Shown: positions 13,086 to 26,072, numbered from the stretch's first letter. The stretch is 64,000 nt of DNA from Leptoclinus maculatus (GCA_032191485.1 JAVDOI010000010.1:1924197-1988196); one strand, 5' to 3'. Notes: generated by a model from the letters alone, not told the origin. Numbers and translations: made by a program.

Positions 13086-13087
<2 letters not shown>

Positions 13088-13343
13088 CGTCGTGCCACCT
13101 GGTCTGTGCGTGCCTGTGTGTCTCTCGCCCTCACCTGCCCAACCGTTCCGTTATGGCATGAGTGGTTGAGTTACAGAGGCCCAAATTGAACCTGCATTTT
13201 TATTACAGCTTTTATTATTGTTTTTATTAAATCCAGAGTCTAGAAATCCATTTTATTGTCACCCAGAGGAAGCTGTGTAGTGCCTCGCCGTGTGGGTCAA
13301 CCCCTCTGACTATGTGGTGCTGTCATTTCCTGTGGCTCGGCAG

Positions 13344-13544
13344 ATCCAGAGTGCGCCCTCGAGAGGGCGGCGGAGGATGGTGAGACCGGGCGTCTGAGGA
13401 AGAGGCTGCTCTCTCCAGAGGAAGCAGAGGAGGGAGAGGACGACGACGAGGAGACCGCGCTGCACAGCTGCGACAGCTGCCGGCAGGTGTTCGAGTCGCT
13501 GAGCGATCTCACCGAACACAAGATTAATCAATGCCAGCTGACAG
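13344..13544 (+). CDS. znf521: ZNF521 exon: acidic linker and N-terminal C2HC finger
   Basis: A 201-nt exon with acceptor CTCGGCAG/AT and donor ACAG/GTAAAC, phase 1 in and phase 1 out. Translated in that phase it is open throughout. It begins DPECALERAAEDGE, continues through RLRKRLLSPEEAEE and a strongly acidic EGEDDDEE stretch, and ends in HSCDSCRQVFESL..LTEHKINQCQLT. The cysteine and histidine spacing (C-x2-C ... H-x4-C) is the first, C2HC-type finger of ZNF521. The end, EHKINQCQLT followed by DG from the next exon, matches my recollection of mammalian ZNF521 and differs from ZNF423, which decides the orthologue call. The basic RLRKR patch could aid nuclear import (inference). Upstream it joins the 57-nt exon or, by skipping, the N-terminal exon; downstream it joins the 3.5-kb exon across 25.9 kb. 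The antisense open frames over it are shadows. Confidence 0.93.
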
Positions 13545-13723
13545 GTAAACAACGTTCAGCCCACCGAGCCTCCCCTCCACTCTGCCACTCAGCTCTTCTC
13601 CCACTCCCACTCTCACTCTATGCCTTCACCAGAGAATATGCCACAATATGTGTATTAGTGTGCTGCACTGAGGGGAGTGCAACACCAGACTACCACTTTC
13701 CTTGGTAGATATCCAACAACGCA

Positions 13724-13724
<1 letters not shown>

Positions 13725-13776
<52 letters not shown>
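13725..13776. repeat. (AC)26 microsatellite
   Basis: Uninterrupted AC array about 180 nt downstream of the 201-nt exon donor. Confidence 0.95.
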
Positions 13777-13780
<4 letters not shown>

Positions 13781-14604
13781 GCACACAGGCCTCACACAGC
13801 ACATTATTTATATGTGCTGCACATCAATATCTACAGGCGTGACACACAAATAGGCGTCCATGTGTCCTCATAGTAGATCACTGTAGGCTGCAGTATGTGT
13901 ATTTATAGTATGTGCTTTGTGTCCTTGCCTGTTTCAGTGTAACATTTTTATACGGCACTACACCAATTCTAACCTTTCACTAGAGTGTAACATGCAGCTA
14001 CGAGGTCCCGCAGTAACCAGACCACCAACTGGAACCAGACCCTCGCTGCAGGAAAAGTCCCTCAGCTGGTCCCGACGTTAGCTAGCCGCAGTAGTAATAC
14101 CTAGTGGGAGTGAAAGAGAAGGATGCCATTGGCAGACTGTGTCATTGACCTGTTGATGGATGAATAGGACTATAAATACCCTGACAAGGTGGCAGACAGA
14201 ACTAATGATGTGAACTGAAGGTTTCCATGCGCTTCTCCTGGACTTGCTGTCCTCCTTTTGCACGTCCTGATGGGCCCGCGTCGAGAAACGCCAGCCGACG
14301 TTTTACCAACGTTTTGGCACAGCAGCCCTCGTCTCTTGTTATCTTGTTCTGAAACATAACACGAGGAGGCTCGCTCGATTCTGATGTGCAGAAGCTATAA
14401 ACTTATCATCTCGGAAGCAAAGCCAAAGCCCCGTTCATGAGAAAGCTAGTGGAGTCTCTTTTCTGTTTACATTCAAGCGCAGTTTGATTTCATATTTTAC
14501 AACCCACAATCAAAAAGCCACAAATTATAGGCTACAGTGGGTATCCCACGAGTTGCACAAAGATTTTCCATTAGCTGTAGAACAGTCCCACGAACCGAGC
14601 CCCG

Positions 14605-14608
<4 letters not shown>

Positions 14609-14642
<34 letters not shown>
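14609..14642. repeat. (TG)17 microsatellite
   Basis: Uninterrupted TG array in the 25.9-kb intron. Confidence 0.95.
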
Positions 14643-14643
<1 letters not shown>

Positions 14644-15418
14644 ATGTGTGTATATGAGCGTGCACGTGTGCATTCTGTCGTGCCCCCCCCCGATTTGTGT
14701 TAATTTAAGCAGAAATGCACGCATGCTCATTGCAAGAGTGACTTTGCATGTGCAGGGCGCGCTTGTTTACATGTATGTGTGCCCACAGGGTGGGCTCATG
14801 CGTGCAAATTCAAAGTGACGCTCAGTCGACTAAAGGTGTGAAAATCAATACGCCGTTCTCTTTCACATTACTGTCCTCCAACAAAAGCATGCACGGGGTT
14901 TGAAGGAAACTAAGTGCAGCACCTCCTGTCACCTTTTTTTTTATTCAATGTAACACCTAATTCCATCAAGCCCTGTTTCGGGAAGCGAGGAAATAAAACC
15001 ACAAAGGGTATGCATGATAGGGGGGCGTGCTCTAACACGGCATGAATTTAAATTATCTTCAAATTATACTCATTCGGATGTTCTGGACACAGTCATTTGT
15101 GTTCATACGAGTTGTGTATTTGATTCTGGGGCAGGCCTTCTATCTTCAGCACCGTTGCAATACGGTCATGACTGACTCAGCCATATTTGTTCAATAATTA
15201 AGCCTGGCTTTTATAAATGTCAATCTTACGGACAAATAACTCTTAATTGCTCAATAGCAGGAAAAAAAAAAAACACAGTTTGGATAAGAGCCCCCGTGGA
15301 AACCAAACAAAAGAATCTAATTGCCATTAGGGTATTGTGATTGCGCAGAAACACTCTATTAGTATTCAAACACAGTGGGAGAAAAGAAACTTCTAGATGG
15401 CATACTAAGTACTTTGAA

Positions 15419-15423
<5 letters not shown>

Positions 15424-15469
<46 letters not shown>
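15424..15469. repeat. (GT)23 microsatellite
   Basis: Uninterrupted GT array in the 25.9-kb intron. Confidence 0.95.
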
Positions 15470-15472
<3 letters not shown>

Positions 15473-16224
15473 TGTATTCTCTGGAATATGGGAGGAGATT
15501 TCCTATGTGGCATTATGTAGACATCCATGACCAATTAATCTGCCTTACATCAAGTCTCTACTCACAGATGGATCCTTTATTAGAACCATTTTCTAATCAA
15601 CTACCAGCACCTGCTAAACCTTCCATTTTTACAATTTCAAATGTTTTATTTTTGGTAAACAAATTGCAGAGCTTGACTGGAACCAATCCACATATGGAAA
15701 TTTGCTTGCTGTTCCCTGACAGAACTCAGCTCTTTTTCCCACAGCTGATATCCCATACGCGTATATACAGTGTATTACCACAACCAGACATGCCCATATA
15801 AACCCCACTACCTCACATGTTTATTCTGGGCCTCATACTCTGCATCTGTGATCTACGGTAAAACACGAGTTTCACCACAGGAGTGAGACAAAACAGACTT
15901 AAGTAAAGTCTAAACAGATGCTAGCTGCATGTCGACCACGCCCGGTGGACTGGGAGAAAAGAGAAAGATGTTACATGTCACCACGATCAATGGCGGCCAT
16001 TGTCTCCCCCCCGTCTGCCAGAGGTATAACACCTTTCCATGCACTTAAGCCGTGACCACTGCAGTGCGCTAAGGGAGCGCATGGGTATGGATTGCCTCGT
16101 GTCCCTGATGCGATCGGTGCTATTGATCGCACTAATGCTGGACTGCGGAGGAAGGCGAGAGAGTCTTGAGGAAGGGAAAGGAGGGAGATGGGGAGAGAGA
16201 AAGAGAGAGGGAGAGAGAGTGCTG

Positions 16225-16388
16225 CAGGAATGCGTCCCCAGGGAGCCCGTCTTGGGCTGGGGCAGGGCTTCAGGAATGCTCCCCAGGAGATCCCAGTGAA
16301 GGCTAGGGCAGGGCTGGAAGAATGCTCCTCTAGAGAGTTGAGAGTGGAGGCTGGCTGGGGCAGGGCTAGAGGAATGTTCCCCCAGAGC
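16225..16388. repeat. GC-rich minisatellite, about four degenerate 46-52-nt units
   Basis: A motif of the form AGGAATGCTCCCCAG recurs at about 16226, 16272, 16318 and 16370 (spacing 46, 46 and 52 nt). Each recurrence after the first is preceded by a GGCTGGGGCAGGGCT-like block. Units have diverged by point changes and small insertions. The open frame through it is a by-product of the repeat. Just downstream, 16599-16624 holds three copies of TGTCTCAC. Confidence 0.8.
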
Positions 16389-17078
16389 ACCCCTTTAACT
16401 CTGGAGCAGAAGTGGAGGGGCTCCGCGGGGGGAGAGAGCGCGCCCCCCCCCCCCCCGGCTCCAGGATGGCTGCGGATCAGGTTTCCGTGTGGGGATCAGC
16501 ATCCTGCCGACAGGGCTTTAGGCTGCCCTGGGGAGGAGACAGGAGGCTGGAAGCGCTGCTATTCCATAGGCCTTTCCAAAAACACTTCACAAGCGCTTTG
16601 TCTCACTGTCTCACTGTCTCACTGTATTGTCTGTGCAACCCTGTATTGTTACCGATCCTTCACGGAGAAAGAGAAACGGTGTCCACAGTTTGACTTTTGT
16701 TCTCAGTTGGCACAAGACGTGTTCATCTGCTGGAAATGAGATTGCGATGGTAGGCAAGGAACCGTGCCCTAAGACCTACTCGCCAAAGAAATACCTCGCT
16801 CCTCAGCTCATTTCAACTTGTTTACCAGCTAGCCCCACGCCGTAAATGAAAATAACACTTCCAGCTCCAGAGTTTAATTCAAAAGAATTGCATTTTCACA
16901 AAAGCCTCTCTCACTGTCAGCTCTCCACTTCCGTGTCTCTGAAGGTATTTGAATAGTCCAGTGCACACATGGGCTGGCAGCCTGGTGGCCATTCTTTCAT
17001 TACGGGTCCAGCTCCCTTGAGCAACACCTTTTTTCTTGTGTCCTTCACTAGAGGAGGGGCATGGCTGCCCCCTCCCCA

Positions 17079-17100
17079 CCCCCCCCCCCCCCCCCCCCCC
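17079..17100. repeat. Poly-C tract (C22)
   Basis: Uninterrupted run of 22 C followed by ACACACCCCC. One of many long C or G runs in this window. Confidence 0.9.
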
Positions 17101-18102
17101 ACACACCCCCGAGAGATCTGTGCCCTGCTATTTTAACCCTCTGTGAGGTGACCTTTTTAATAAGTGTCTTTCTCTGTTTTCCTGCCGGCCACTGCGCGAG
17201 CAAACAGAGCATGTCTTCTGCTTCCCTCAGATAAAGGAATCAATCAGAGAGGGTGCAACAGAGAAAGAGAGGGAGATAACTGGGCCATATATGGATTTAT
17301 GTTATGTAGATTTCCCCTTTCTTCTTCCCCGTAGACGTTGCAAAATGCACTCAGCTTCAATAAAATGCGTTTCAGATTTATGAGAAAAATACAAATGAAA
17401 TATTAAAACAATAAGATCCCCCCCCCCCCACACAATGAAGAGGGTGGTAATGTGATAGAAATAGTTTAGACAAATTTCTAATATGAAGTCTCTGTTTGCG
17501 ACGGGGATCCGGACGCATTTTTGAAACCCACTGATGTATGTGTTCCCCCCTCTTCCACTCCCAACCACGACATGTTTGTTTTGAAGTGTTTGAATTAATT
17601 TGCATCAAGTCGTTGGGTCAGCAGCATGGAAACATTCAGTAATACCCTCGACTATGAACAGGCTCCTGGCAGTCCATGTTTTCTACTAACTGTTTCCAAC
17701 AGGCTCCTATTGGTTGTACCGGGGTTTTCTTTTTTTTCAACTAACTTTGCGTATTGATCCAACAGCTGCTTTGTGGCTGCCAAGAAGGAATGTGCCAAAC
17801 TGAAAAGACTTTATTTGCTTCAAAAGGGCTCACATAAGAGGAAAGCGACACGAGCAAGACCTGATTAGCCGAACTCTGAGCCACTGCCGTTCATCAGAAA
17901 TTCTGCTGTGTTTTTTTTTTTTGCCGGGGCGTCTTGCGACATCCTGGTACAAAGAGCAGCACACTGATTACAAGGCTTTGAAAGGAGGAGAGGCGGTCAG
18001 GGGAGAATAGCTACTTCTGGCACAACGCAGCCACTGAAAAGAGACCTCATGCTAGAGTGAGCTCTCAGAATTGGGCTTGAATCTTTCCTGTTTGTGTGTG
18101 TT

Positions 18103-18133
<31 letters not shown>

Positions 18134-18608
18134 GTGGGGGGGCATACTGTGAGTGCCTATGGGAGAAAGAGGAATAGGTAAGGAGAGAAAGAGAGGCTGG
18201 GAAAGAAAGGGAGTATTAAAGTAGATGTTTGACTCCACGGCGTACCATCCCTGCGCGTTTCCTCGCTGTGCGACCGTGCCAGTAACGTTAACAGGAATGT
18301 CATTAGGAATTCAAAGCATATGCCCTCGTGAGGACGCCCTTGTTCTCTCTCCCCAGTGCTTCGCACCGCACACATTATGCACTGTATAAAGTATTTATTG
18401 GTCTTTGTCAGACGAGGGCTGCATTTTTCTGCAGAAAAAAACCCCAATCAAAATAAGGAAAAGGGAGCCTGCGTTTTTTATTCGTGCCGTTGCGTGTTCG
18501 TGGCAGAGATGGCGATGGCCAGCAACTGTTCATATTCACATCCCCCTCCATCCAAATAACGCTCTGTCTCTTTTGCTTGCTCAATCAGTCATCCGCTTAG
18601 GCGTGCAA

Positions 18609-18639
<31 letters not shown>

Positions 18640-18667
18640 TGTTATCGTGCGCACACACACACACACA
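18609..18667. repeat. Compound (AC)n microsatellite
   Basis: Two AC arrays, 18609-18632 and 18652-18667, separated by about 19 nt of unrelated sequence. Confidence 0.9.
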
Positions 18668-21600
18668 CGCACGCTCCTTCGCAGCACCTGCGTGCTTTGC
18701 ACTTTGCATTTTAGACGACACATAATTCATCGCCCGAGAGGGTAAACACATGCTGCGACTTCATCCAGCTGACCTCTTTCTTAAAGTAGGTAGCCACAAT
18801 AGCAGAGGTGGCATGTGGACAAAACGGGAGACAACCTCATGTTCTTCACCTAGAAAGGAACACGCACCGAAAGAAAACAGCTTATCAGCGACACTGTTGT
18901 TATTTCCCCCCCCCCCCCCCCTCCACTATGTAGCATCCCTTTTGAAACTACTGACTTCGGCGGAGTGACAAAGACGTGGCCATGGAGCGGTTGTCTCGGT
19001 TTCTCTCGCTCTCTTCATCTCTCCCTGGCCCTGTGCTCTGCCTGCTCTTTGTTCACTCTCCTCCTCAGCCTGCAAGTCTTTTTCAGCGGCACAAGCAGAA
19101 GAATGGCACATTAAATCTTAATAGGACTGCGTCTGGCCGTGTTGAATTGCAGAGCGTGTTAAGCCGGCGCTTTCCTCCCCCTTGGCACACGCTCGTGGAA
19201 GTGGAAAACAATTGAATAAAAGAAACCGCTCCCTCCCTCTGTAACACAAGTGACTTCGGCTGCCCTGCTGAAGCTATGAGACTGAACTGACTCCGGCTCA
19301 CAAATGGCATAAGCCCTCGCTGAGAAACTGTAGCATAAATGGCATTAGTCCTTTTCTAAAATGCACAGCCGCACACTGGAGAAGGTAGACACAGGATTTA
19401 CCTGGCCACCCACAATGTAGCTGTTGCATATTCCCTTCTGAGTCGGAAAATGCCACCATAAAACTCGGCACTTATATTCTAGTAGCCTGTTGGCTGAGAC
19501 AAATACAATGGGGGTAGAAGAGGACAAAACTAGCCAGCAGAGACAAGTGAAATGGATTGAGACATGAGAAGGAAAGAGATGGAAAGGGGGGGATGGGTAA
19601 AAGACAAAGAAGTGGAGAGACACACAGTCAAGGTAGGAGAGAGCCAATCTTTGCAGCAGCAGCCGCGATGTGAGTCCAGGCCTGCTTTGTAAGGCAGTCA
19701 GAGGTGGTAATTAGTCAGTGATGAGTTGACTGGTTGTGTGTCCAGTGCACGGCACTGCTGGGTGGGGCTGTGGGAGGTAGATAAGGCCAGCAGTGGGCTT
19801 ATCTCTGAGAAGGACAGGCACCAGGCCTGCCAGGCAAATCCACCCACAGAACCAGCCGCATTTTTATTAACAACATCATTAATGCCAGACAGGTTATGTG
19901 CAGCGGCTCAGAGGAGAGGCAGCTAAAAGTAAAAAAAAATAAATAAAACAAATAGTCTCAATTCCTGCTTGGCCCGGCCAGTCTAAAGTACATAGGCACC
20001 GGTTGACGTGTTTTGAAAGCAAGGAGCTTGTGGAGATGTTTACCAGGTAGGCAGCCAACGGAAGGGCACGGAGAGCGAGCTTGGATCTTACCTCTGGGTT
20101 TTTGCTCACTCTCCTCCGGGTCCCCAGAATTCAAATGATTTTCTTTTTTTTTCTCCTCTTTCAAACGTGGGACTGCTCACCGGAATAATGATGAAGCAGA
20201 TACAGAGAAACGTAGGCACGGGGAAAAAAAAAAAAAACCAAATTTTAACGGACATCCTCGGCTCGGTTTTCTGACAAATGCTTTGTGAAATGTTGCTTTT
20301 GTTTTTTTCTCTCTTCTCTGAATCGGCAAAGAACAATCTGGTGTGCGTGGTACAGTTTATTTGTACCTTTTTAAGTACTAAAGCACAATGTTAAGCTAAA
20401 AATGCAAATACCTTTAAGTTGTGTTCTTTGTACACTTTTGTTAGCAGTAATCTGATTTCCTTTGATCAGATGGCACCTTAACGGGTGTCTGGCGCGCTAC
20501 GTGGCAAACGAGCGTTCGCTCGCTCTGTATTGATTTCATAAACAGTCGTGAACAAACACTTGGTTTGTAATCAACACTTTCCTCTTTATCTTTTCAACAG
20601 CATGTTTCCCTTCGATAAGTTACACCCGGAGTTGACAGGATGTAACATGGCTTTGAGACAGAGAAAAGTTCACCAATCGAGACGTGCCTCATTCACAGAC
20701 ACCTTTTAAAGAAACATCTATGGGCTTTTTAAATCCCGTCAATACTCCCTAATGAAAAGGTCATAGGATTCAGCTCGTGTCTGCGTGGAAGTGTTCTGCA
20801 CATTGATCCCCATAAGGCTTTTTCCCTTAGATGGCTCTTGCCAAACTCACCAGTAATGGGAGGAGAGGAAGGAGGGAGACGGAGGGCGGTGGAAAGAGTG
20901 ACCAGTCCGACAGGTTTATGTCTCCCCGCGGGCTGAGAGCTCCATGGAGCGGGCCCGCAGGAAGGAGCGGAGCCAGCTGTGACGGTATCCTGCTAGCCTC
21001 TGTGGTTTAGGAACTTTGGGGCTACACTATCACCGACTCAACATTTCCCCCTTCTCCTCTACCCCTCCCAGGGGTTGTTTTTGTTGGCCGGGGGGTAGTG
21101 TTTGGGTGGGGGCTGCTCTAGGGCTCTTTGGAACAGCCACTCCTATGCTTCAGGATATGGCAAGTTCAGCCACCCACAAGGACGGGGATTCTCAAATATC
21201 ATGTGAAGTAACACACTTGTTCCTTCGTGCTAATTGCCATTTTTCAGACTGGAAGGTGGGTTCATAAATTGAGTTTTATGGGCAGGATGGGTGTCGTTTA
21301 AGGTCTCCGAGGCCACCAGCTGGACTATGCTTTGGCGGAGGGAACATTGTGTGTCGGTACAGAATGTAATGGTTTGACAGTAAAGCCACGCTGTCAGGTA
21401 ATACAGAGATGTCCTCTTAATGTTAAGAGCAGTGGACAGTGGGGGGTCCAACGCCGCTGAGAATGTAAAGGTCATCTAATCTATTCCACCTCCAACCTGC
21501 CTGGCTCATCGATCATCCTGGAGGAGTCGATCGATTTGATCAGAGAGCCTCTCCGAAGAGATGGCCTCCCAACGAGTGGCTGGGATTCTGTGGAAGGCTG

Positions 21601-21977
21601 CAGAGTGTGCCAGCTTGGTACATGTCTCCGTGATAAACCAAGACATTAAAATCCCTAATTAAATAGTAACTCGCCACCTGCGGCAGCCATTCTCTGAATA
21701 AGCCGCTGATTTAAGACAGCAAAGAACATGCAACTGTTACTTTGCGCGTCATCATGTTATCGGGCTCATTCTATATGCAACGCATGTACGCTGAAATCAG
21801 ATCAACAAAAAAAAAAGAAGGCAGCAGGACTGACTGATAGCCGTGGTAAACAGAGTGGTAATCTGTATATTGGGACATTATGTGCCCCCAGTCAAAGCAT
21901 GATGCATCTTTCTCATCATGAACTTGGTTTGTAGAACATACCCCCACAAACAAAGTCAACAGACAAAACCATCGTGT

Positions 21978-21997
21978 GATTGGATTTTAATCCAATC
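21978..21997. promoter_or_regulatory. Palindrome with inverted CCAAT/TAATCC sites (candidate)
   Basis: GATTGGATTTTAATCCAATC is two perfect 9-nt arms around TT. Each arm holds a CCAAT-type core (NF-Y-like) overlapping a TAATCC or GGATT bicoid-class homeodomain core. Two more CCAAT cores follow within 100 nt (CCCATTGGCC near 22017, CACCCAATCAG near 22065). The cluster suggests an enhancer or cryptic promoter element, but these are common short motifs and function is unproven. Confidence 0.3.
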
Positions 21998-22317
21998 GCA
22001 TTATTATTCAGGCCTCCCATTGGCCATTCATTACTCTCACATGGAGCTTGTGTGGGTTGTTATCACCCAATCAGGCTCAAGACTGTATTCTGGAGAGCAT
22101 GCTTTCGTTTGCATCCTTTAAACCCTGTGAGCCTTCCCTCTCTCCGGGCCCCGCCAACGGAATACCTAATTCCAAAGTAAACTGATTGCTCTCTCCAACA
22201 AGATTACGCTGTGATGATGTTAGCCAAATGAGACCGCTATTCGGATGCAACCGGGGCAGGCAAGGATGCTTACCGCAAGATGACTGATCAGCATGTTAAG
22301 AGAAACGAGGTTCGGGG

Positions 22318-22340
22318 AAAAAAAAAAAAAAAAAAAAAAA
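22318..22340. repeat. Poly-A tract (A23)
   Basis: Run of 23 A with no recognisable retroposed sequence attached. Confidence 0.9.
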
Positions 22341-23129
22341 GCGAGGCAAAAACGATGGATAGAAATCGAAAAAGTGTAAGAGAGTTGTGAGCGTGGGGGT
22401 AAGCAGAAATGTAATTTGCTTCTCACCTCAGGCGACTGGGCTCTGAGGCCAGTAAATATGCAAACAAGCTGAGCCTGGCCATCAATATGAAGACCCTAGA
22501 TGATTACTAATCTCCACCACAGAAGTAGATTGAGGTCTGTTCAGCAGCGCCATGCAACACGAGGGGAAAAAAGAAGAAGACGGTTAAAGTCCAAACCACA
22601 TCTCCATATTGGCCCCAACATTATGCGCAACTCAGAGTTAAGGGTATATCTGACCTTCAGTTTGAGATATACTCGGCCATTCAGGATGCATACAAATCAG
22701 CACCATCACACCATTGCAAACATAAGGGCGTCTTAAACCTAAGGATGCATTCATCTTAACTTCAGAATGTAAATAAAATTCAGAAACTACTGCCGCAACT
22801 TCTCGGTAACTTTGAACCCCGTTCTCAAAATCGCCCCGGCCTTTTCATCACGGAGAACTCCTTGTCTGATGTGAGCTCTTCGACGTGAGGCACAGTAGTT
22901 TACCAGCCCATTGTCATTCCCCATCCGTAATCCGGGATAAAAAAACCTATGGGACACGGAGTCATTAGGTGTGTGCGTGGCTTACCCAGACAGCTAGATA
23001 AACCAGATGCCTCGGGATGGCCAGGGGTCATCTCTCTGTGAGAACAAGTTGTTGTTGTCCTTGTTTCTCTCCACCTCTTCTTCGTCCGCAACTCCCTCTC
23101 TTTGCCCTTCTCCATCGTTCCTTCTCTCG

Positions 23130-23158
23130 CTTTCTTTCTTTCTTTCTTTCTTTCTTTC
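23130..23158. repeat. (CTTT)n microsatellite
   Basis: About seven CTTT units within a longer pyrimidine-rich stretch (23060-23180). Confidence 0.9.
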
Positions 23159-25320
23159 CGTCTGTCTCCCCCTTGATTGTTGTGCACAGTCATCTCAAAC
23201 ACAGAGGTCCGTGTTGGAGCTTAGCAGTTGAAGAACCTGTCAGCTAAAGGGAAGGAGGAAAGACAGACAGGGGAGCTGTCTTTGGCCCTAGGTTGAATGC
23301 CTCAGGGTGTACTACGTGTGGAGGATAGTTAGTGCGGTACGACGCACCGCAGTCTGCAGGTGAATCCTCTCATTTTTCGGGAGACTTAATGCATTTAAAT
23401 CATTACCTCTAGGGGGGGAGTGTTATGACTTTCTGTTCTGGGAGGAACCTTGATATGAAATGCAGCAAAAGTTGTCTTTTTTTAAAAATATTTTTTTTTA
23501 TTCCTAAATACAGCAGGAGGGCCATGTAAGAGGAATACATATTCTAAGAATGGCTTCTTCGCAGTCCTAAACATAATTGACTATTCCTTGTATTTTAGAG
23601 TGTGTTTCCAGCGTTGAGCTTTACCCTCTGCAGTGAGTGCACAAGGCTTGAGGATGTTTACCTGGCATGGTGCCTGTTGTAGCTGCCCTCCTGTTGAGGA
23701 AAAGCAGGTCAGGCTATAGCTTTGTGTTTGTTTGTTTGTTTGTGCATGTGAGCATTTTTTTTGCCGGTGTGTGTGTGAGTTTGAGAATGTGTGTGTGTGA
23801 GGAGGAGGAGGAGGGGGAGATCATTAGGATGGAAAGGGTCAGAGAGCGTATCGCATTCAGCCAGGAAAAGAAAGCGAGATGAATCTCCCAATGTAAGCAT
23901 TTATTTTTCAGGAGCGGGTAGGATGGGTGGGTATGTGGGTGGTGTGTAACTGGACTTTCAATCCAACTGAACCATCCATCTGCTCAGCCATCAATCTCTC
24001 CCCCCCCCCCTCTCTATCCTTCTATTCATTTACCCATCCAGCCATTTATCCATCCTTACCCGTGGTCAAAGGTCCATGTCTCTTCGTGGCCCTGATAATC
24101 TGGACCAATTTCCTCTGCAATTTATTTCCCAGCCAACCACCCACCTGGTCGAGCAGCATCAGGCTTCTCAAGGTAGAGCCACTCATCCCAGCAAGCCCCT
24201 TCTCACCAATCACGTCCTGTTTTCTTTTTTTTTTCCGCCTCAAGCCTCAGATCTTTTGTGTTTTTGAAGTTTCAATCCGGTACCGGAGTAATGCAACCTT
24301 TCCTCCTACCTATGCTGTAAACTTTGACACTCTCGTCTGCCATTGTTTACGTCTAATGTCCTTACCCTTCTCCGTCTTTGTTTTCTATTATCACCTCCCA
24401 TTTCTGTCCGTATATAGCTCTCTCTGCTGCCTCCCCTCTTTCTCTTTCTTTCTCTCTCCCTTTCTCCCTCCCTCCCTCCATCCTGTCATGGCTCCTCAGT
24501 ATTCTGCTGCTGTCTTGTGTGGAGTGATTTTGCCCAGACACGTCTGGCTCTGGGTAAAGTGTGGTCCCCAGAGAGCGCGCTCCGCAGCCCCCAGGTCGCC
24601 GGCACCATGAATACATTATGATCCCCATTTCCATCCTGTTGCCACGGCAGCACTTTTTGAGCCGCAGGGCGATTAAGACGTGTGCTGTCGATACCCTGAT
24701 AGGAGCAAAAGTTGGATCTGGAAGCTGGCCTTTGATCAGATTCCATCCTCCTGCCTGCTACTGGTGGCTTCGACACAGGAAGATGAAGGGGAGGTCTTTT
24801 GGGCTTCTTATTAGTTTGACAGGCTCACCTGCTGTACACAAGCATACCATACATCCTCAAGCTCCTTTTCCCCCCACCTCTCTGCTTTATCTCCTTTCCT
24901 GCCTGAAACCATTTCCCTCCCTTATTCTCACTTCCGTTGCTCCTCCCCATCGCCGCAGTTCAGCTAAGGCAGCATTATACGCAGTCTCTCCCTGCTCTCT
25001 GATATTCTGCTTCCCTCACAAAGGAAGCAACTCCCTTACCTTTTATTGTTTCCTTTTTTTTCTTTGGGGGGGGATGATGTATAAAACATGGTGCCTCAGG
25101 TAGAGGATGTTGGGGAGGAAGCCATGTCCCCCTAAATGGCCAGCCGTGTGCATGCGCCTAACACTTCACTGAGCAATCTGTCAACATGTCAGCAACACAT
25201 GTTTTGTAAAAAGCCTCTGGTGGGAGCCAGGGGAAAAAAGGCACTCCTGCCAGACCAGAGAGGAAATGCTTTTTTTCTCCTCCATGCAGTGGATTTTCTA
25301 TTGCTGGTGCTCGGTCCCAC

Positions 25321-25323
<3 letters not shown>

Positions 25324-25352
<29 letters not shown>
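25324..25352. repeat. Poly-C tract (C29)
   Basis: Uninterrupted run of 29 C followed by CCACCACCACC. Together with C18 at 25713-25730 it marks a very C-rich 400-nt interval. The complementary G strand could form G-quadruplexes. Confidence 0.9.
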
Positions 25353-25353
<1 letters not shown>

Positions 25354-26022
25354 CCACCACCCTCCCCTCCCCCACACATACACCCGTTGTCTGCACTTCA
25401 GAAATTTGAACTGGGGAGCCTCGAGGGGGTTTACTGGGAGGGTGGGGGGGGGAGGCTGGGAGGGAGGGGCTCCCTCTTTTTTTTCAGTGCGTATGAAATT
25501 GTGAAGGTATATTGTGGCAGGTCCCCAAGCGGTCTTTTCTAATACCTGAGTTTCTGGCGAAGCTGGAAATTACCAGCGGCTCCCCCGAGGGACGGCTTTA
25601 TCCACACCAGGAAGGGGAGCAGAACTCAGTGGGGAGGTTACTTAATGCATGGCTGAAATAAAAGAATTTCTGAGACAGAGGCTGAAAAGCAAGCTTTTTT
25701 TTTCTTTTTCAACCCCCCCCCCCCCCCCCCATCCCTCACACCCGTTCCCTCTCCCTCTCTCTTTTCCTCCCCAGTAGTATAGTTTACTACTCTCTGCCTT
25801 CTCTTGAAGGGTTCTAGTTTAATAAACTTTCAGAGGATCCTGCTGGTGTAGACAGCTAGACAAATACCCTCGTGTGTTCTCTTTTGTCGGAGATACAGCT
25901 TTTTGTTATGTTCTTGCAAATTTGATTTCTCCCTCTGTCTTTCGTTTTTTTCTCCGTCTCTCTCCCTTTCTGCATTTGTCTTCATCTCCCTCGTCCTCCT
26001 CTCCCTTTCTGTCTCCCTCTTC

Positions 26023-26023
<1 letters not shown>

Positions 26024-26070
<47 letters not shown>
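26024..26070. repeat. (AC)23 microsatellite
   Basis: Uninterrupted AC array preceded by 100 nt of pyrimidine-rich sequence. Confidence 0.95.

Positions 26071-26072
<2 letters not shown>

Larger units (their letters stand above)
5626..13343 (+). other. znf521: ZNF521 intron between the 57-nt and 201-nt exons
   Basis: A 7.7-kb intron with no supported gene. It contains (GT)12 at 5686-5709, (TTC)n at 5838-5860, a 17-T run at 5931-5947, G18 at 8254-8271, an interrupted C tract at 8480-8510, C22 at 10029-10050, another C-rich tract at 10242-10266, a short degenerate tandem (GTAGCGTAGAGTG-like) near 7690-7735, and (TG)n at 13052-13085. It also includes the assembly gap and its two flanking copies, listed separately, so the true intron length is uncertain by about 0.7-0.9 kb. 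The acceptor at its end is CTCGGCAG. Confidence 0.7.

Noticed and set aside
23927..24610. 227-codon open frame rich in Phe, Leu, Pro and Ser.
   Set aside because: It is a translation of a pyrimidine-rich stretch; the hydrophobic look comes from CT-rich codons, with no start context or family match.
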